This document shows, piece by piece, positions 62,425 through 64,000 of a stretch of DNA of 64,000 nt. The position numbers and the translations under genes were made by a program. Positions within the stretch are counted from its first letter, which is position 1. Each line of letters opens with the position of its first letter. Below the pieces are notes generated by a model. It was not told the DNA's origin and did not search any database. It was given only the letters and a program-made list of their open reading frames with translations. The DNA comes from Roseivivax jejudonensis (GTDB lineage: Bacteria > Pseudomonadota > Alphaproteobacteria > Rhodobacterales > Rhodobacteraceae): assembly GCF_900172265.1 (NCBI RefSeq), contig NZ_FWFK01000004.1, forward strand, positions 186,001-250,000. The letters run 5' to 3'.

Positions 62425-64000
62425 ATGGCCGATTTCCAGAAGATCCTCATCGCCAATCGCGGCGAGATCGCCATCCGCGTGATGCGGGCGGCCAACGAGA
62501 TGGGCAAGAAGACCGTCGCGGTCTTTGCCGAGGAGGACAAGCTGGGGCTGCACCGGTTCAAGGCCGACGAGGCCTACCGGATCGGCGAGGGGCTGGGCCC
62601 GGTGCAGGCCTACCTGTCGATCCCCGAGATCATCCGGGTGGCGAAGCTGTCGGGCGCCGACGCGGTGCACCCGGGCTACGGCCTGCTGTCGGAGAACCCC
62701 GAGCTCGTCGATGCCTGCGATGCCGCGGGGATCACCTTCATCGGGCCGAAGGCCGAGACGATGCGCGCGCTCGGCGACAAGGCCAGCGCGCGGCGGGTCG
62801 CGATCGAGGCGGGGGTCCCGGTCATCCCGGCGACCGAGGTGCTCGGCGACGACATGAAGAAGATCCGGGCCGAGGCCGACGAGATCGGCTATCCGATCAT
62901 GCTCAAGGCGTCGTGGGGCGGCGGCGGCCGGGGGATGCGGCCGATCCTGTCGGCCGACGAGCTCGAGGACAAGGTGAAGGAAGGCCGGCGCGAGGCCGAG
63001 GCGGCGTTCGGCAACGGCGAGGGCTACCTCGAGAAGATGATCGAGCGCGCCCGCCACGTCGAGGTGCAGATCCTCGGCGACCGGCAGGGCAACATCTATC
63101 ACCTCTACGAGCGCGACTGCTCGGTCCAGCGGCGCAACCAGAAGGTCGTGGAGCGCGCGCCCGCGCCCTACCTGTCGGACGCCCAGCGCGAGGAGCTGTG
63201 CGAGCTGGGGCGCAAGATCTGCGCCCACGTGAACTACGAATGCGCCGGCACCGTCGAGTTCCTGATGGACATGGACACCGGCAATTTCTACTTCATCGAG
63301 GTCAATCCGCGGGTGCAGGTCGAGCACACGGTGACCGAGGAAGTCACCGGCATCGACATCGTGCAGGCGCAGATCCTGATCGCTGAGGGCAAGAGCCTCG
63401 TCGAGGCGACCGGCAAGGCGTCGCAATACGACGTGGCGCTGAACGGGCACGCGCTGCAGACGCGGATCACGACCGAGGATCCGACCAACAACTTCATCCC
63501 CGATTACGGCCGCATCAGCGCCTATCGCTCGGCGACAGGCATGGGCATCCGGCTCGACGGCGGCACCGCCTATGCCGGCGGCGTCATCACGCGGTTCTAC
63601 GATTCCCTGTTGGTGAAGGTGACGGCGTGGGCGCCGACGCCCGAGAAGGCGATCGCGCGGATGGACCGGGCGCTGCGCGAGTTCCGCATCCGCGGGGTCA
63701 GCACGAACATCGACTTCGTGAACAACCTGCTGCGGCACCCGACCTTCCTGTCGAACCAGTACACGACCAAGTTCATCGACACGACGCCGGAGCTGTTCGA
63801 CTTCAAGCAGCGCCGCGACCGGGGCACCAAGGTGCTGACCTACATCGCCGACATCACGGTGAACGGGCATCCCGAGACCGAGGGCCGCACCCTGCCCCGC
63901 GCCGACCTGAAGGTGCCGAAGGCGCCGGAGACCGAGGGCACGGCGCCCGACGGCACCCGGCAGCTTCTGGAGCGCGAGGGGCCGCAGGCGGTGGCCGACT
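62425..64000 (+). CDS. pyc: Pyruvate carboxylase, N-terminal part (runs off the right edge)
   Basis: Carboxylates pyruvate to oxaloacetate. The visible 525 residues hold the biotin carboxylase part: ILIANRGEIAIRVMRAA near residue 7, ATP-grasp loop KASWGGGGRGMR near 160, HVEVQILGDRQG near 212, and EVNPRVQVEHTVTEEVTG near 292. The length before the break and FIDTTPELFDFKQRRDR near 454 fit pyruvate carboxylase rather than a stand-alone acetyl-CoA carboxylase subunit. The carboxyltransferase and biotin domains would lie beyond 64000. GAGGA stands ahead of the ATG. Confidence 0.95.
   Translation, partial: MADFQKILIANRGEIAIRVMRAANEMGKKTVAVFAEEDKLGLHRFKADEAYRIGEGLGPVQAYLSIPEIIRVAKLSGADAVHPGYGLLSENPELVDACDAAGITFIGPKAETMRALGDKASARRVAIEAGVPVIPATEVLGDDMKKIRAEADEIGYPIMLKASWGGGGRGMRPILSADELEDKVKEGRREAEAAFGNGEGYLEKMIERARHVEVQILGDRQGNIYHLYERDCSVQRRNQKVVERAPAPYLSDAQREELCELGRKICAHVNYECAGTVEFLMDMDTGNFYFIEVNPRVQVEHTVTEEVTGIDIVQAQILIAEGKSLVEATGKASQYDVALNGHALQTRITTEDPTNNFIPDYGRISAYRSATGMGIRLDGGTAYAGGVITRFYDSLLVKVTAWAPTPEKAIARMDRALREFRIRGVSTNIDFVNNLLRHPTFLSNQYTTKFIDTTPELFDFKQRRDRGTKVLTYIADITVNGHPETEGRTLPRADLKVPKAPETEGTAPDGTRQLLEREGPQAVAD

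Overview
This window looks like chromosomal DNA from a GC-rich marine alphaproteobacterium of the order Rhodobacterales (Roseobacter/Paracoccaceae group). The evidence is family-level: bL28, ThyX in place of ThyA, a PutA without an N-terminal ribbon-helix-helix domain next to a divergent Lrp-type PutR, a Hint-domain protein, PCu(A)C copper chaperone, DUF1194 and SseB proteins, a PotF-PotG-PotH-PotI polyamine importer, and several copies of a GC-hairpin intergenic element ending in a purine-rich AAGAAGAA tail. There is no rRNA, CRISPR array, transposase or complete prophage. Assignment to genus is not possible by eye.

Layout. 1-2589: lipoprotein fragment, acylphosphatase, translation factor LepA. 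2590-4100: an AT-rich two-gene insert whose architecture resembles the lambda RexA/RexB exclusion pair. 4153-8461: small proteins, an orphan Phd-type antitoxin, a low-molecular-weight phosphatase divergent from a sirtuin, a copper-chaperone pair and ribosomal protein bL28. 8591-16554: meaB, hrpB, argF, argD on the minus strand, then leuA on the plus strand behind a leucine-rich leader peptide and two mutually exclusive hairpins (an attenuator). 16624-24005: a vanadium-haloperoxidase-like secreted protein with N-terminal Ca-binding repeats, a D-2-hydroxyacid dehydrogenase with a coupled membrane protein, an SH3b protein, a Hint protein and an LpxR-like lipid A deacylase. 24194-28939: a TetR-RND efflux operon. 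29259-34032: tRNA-Leu(UAA), a TPR protein, and putR/putA. 34111-37740: rhomboid, GFA protein, inositol monophosphatase, small exported proteins and an outer-membrane barrel. 37741-39585: a repeat-bearing stretch without genes, then an AT-rich Schlafen/AlbA_2-type gene inserted directly behind thyX.

40706-43314 encodes a surface-type lipoprotein translationally coupled to a Slam-like (DUF560) outer-membrane translocon, a compact predicted lipoprotein-display system. 43437-48623 holds metabolic and repair genes, including a four-cysteine uracil-DNA glycosylase behind a 29-bp tandem repeat. 48787-50173 is an arsR-arsP-type unit with TCGAAA operators. 50374-54734 is the polyamine importer operon, interrupted by an arginine-rich ORF that overlaps both neighbours by 4 nt. 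54952-64000 holds ribA, an OmpR-type regulator followed by a strong terminator, an alpha/beta-hydrolase-OsmC fusion, a UvrD/PcrA helicase, an unknown gene behind a CtrA-type box, an SDR and the start of pyruvate carboxylase.

The strongest candidates for new biology are the RexAB-like pair, the Slam/lipoprotein pair, the Schlafen-type insert behind thyX, the arginine-rich ORF in the pot operon, and the gene behind the CtrA box. Many genes are packed with 4-nt start/stop overlaps, which indicates translational coupling.
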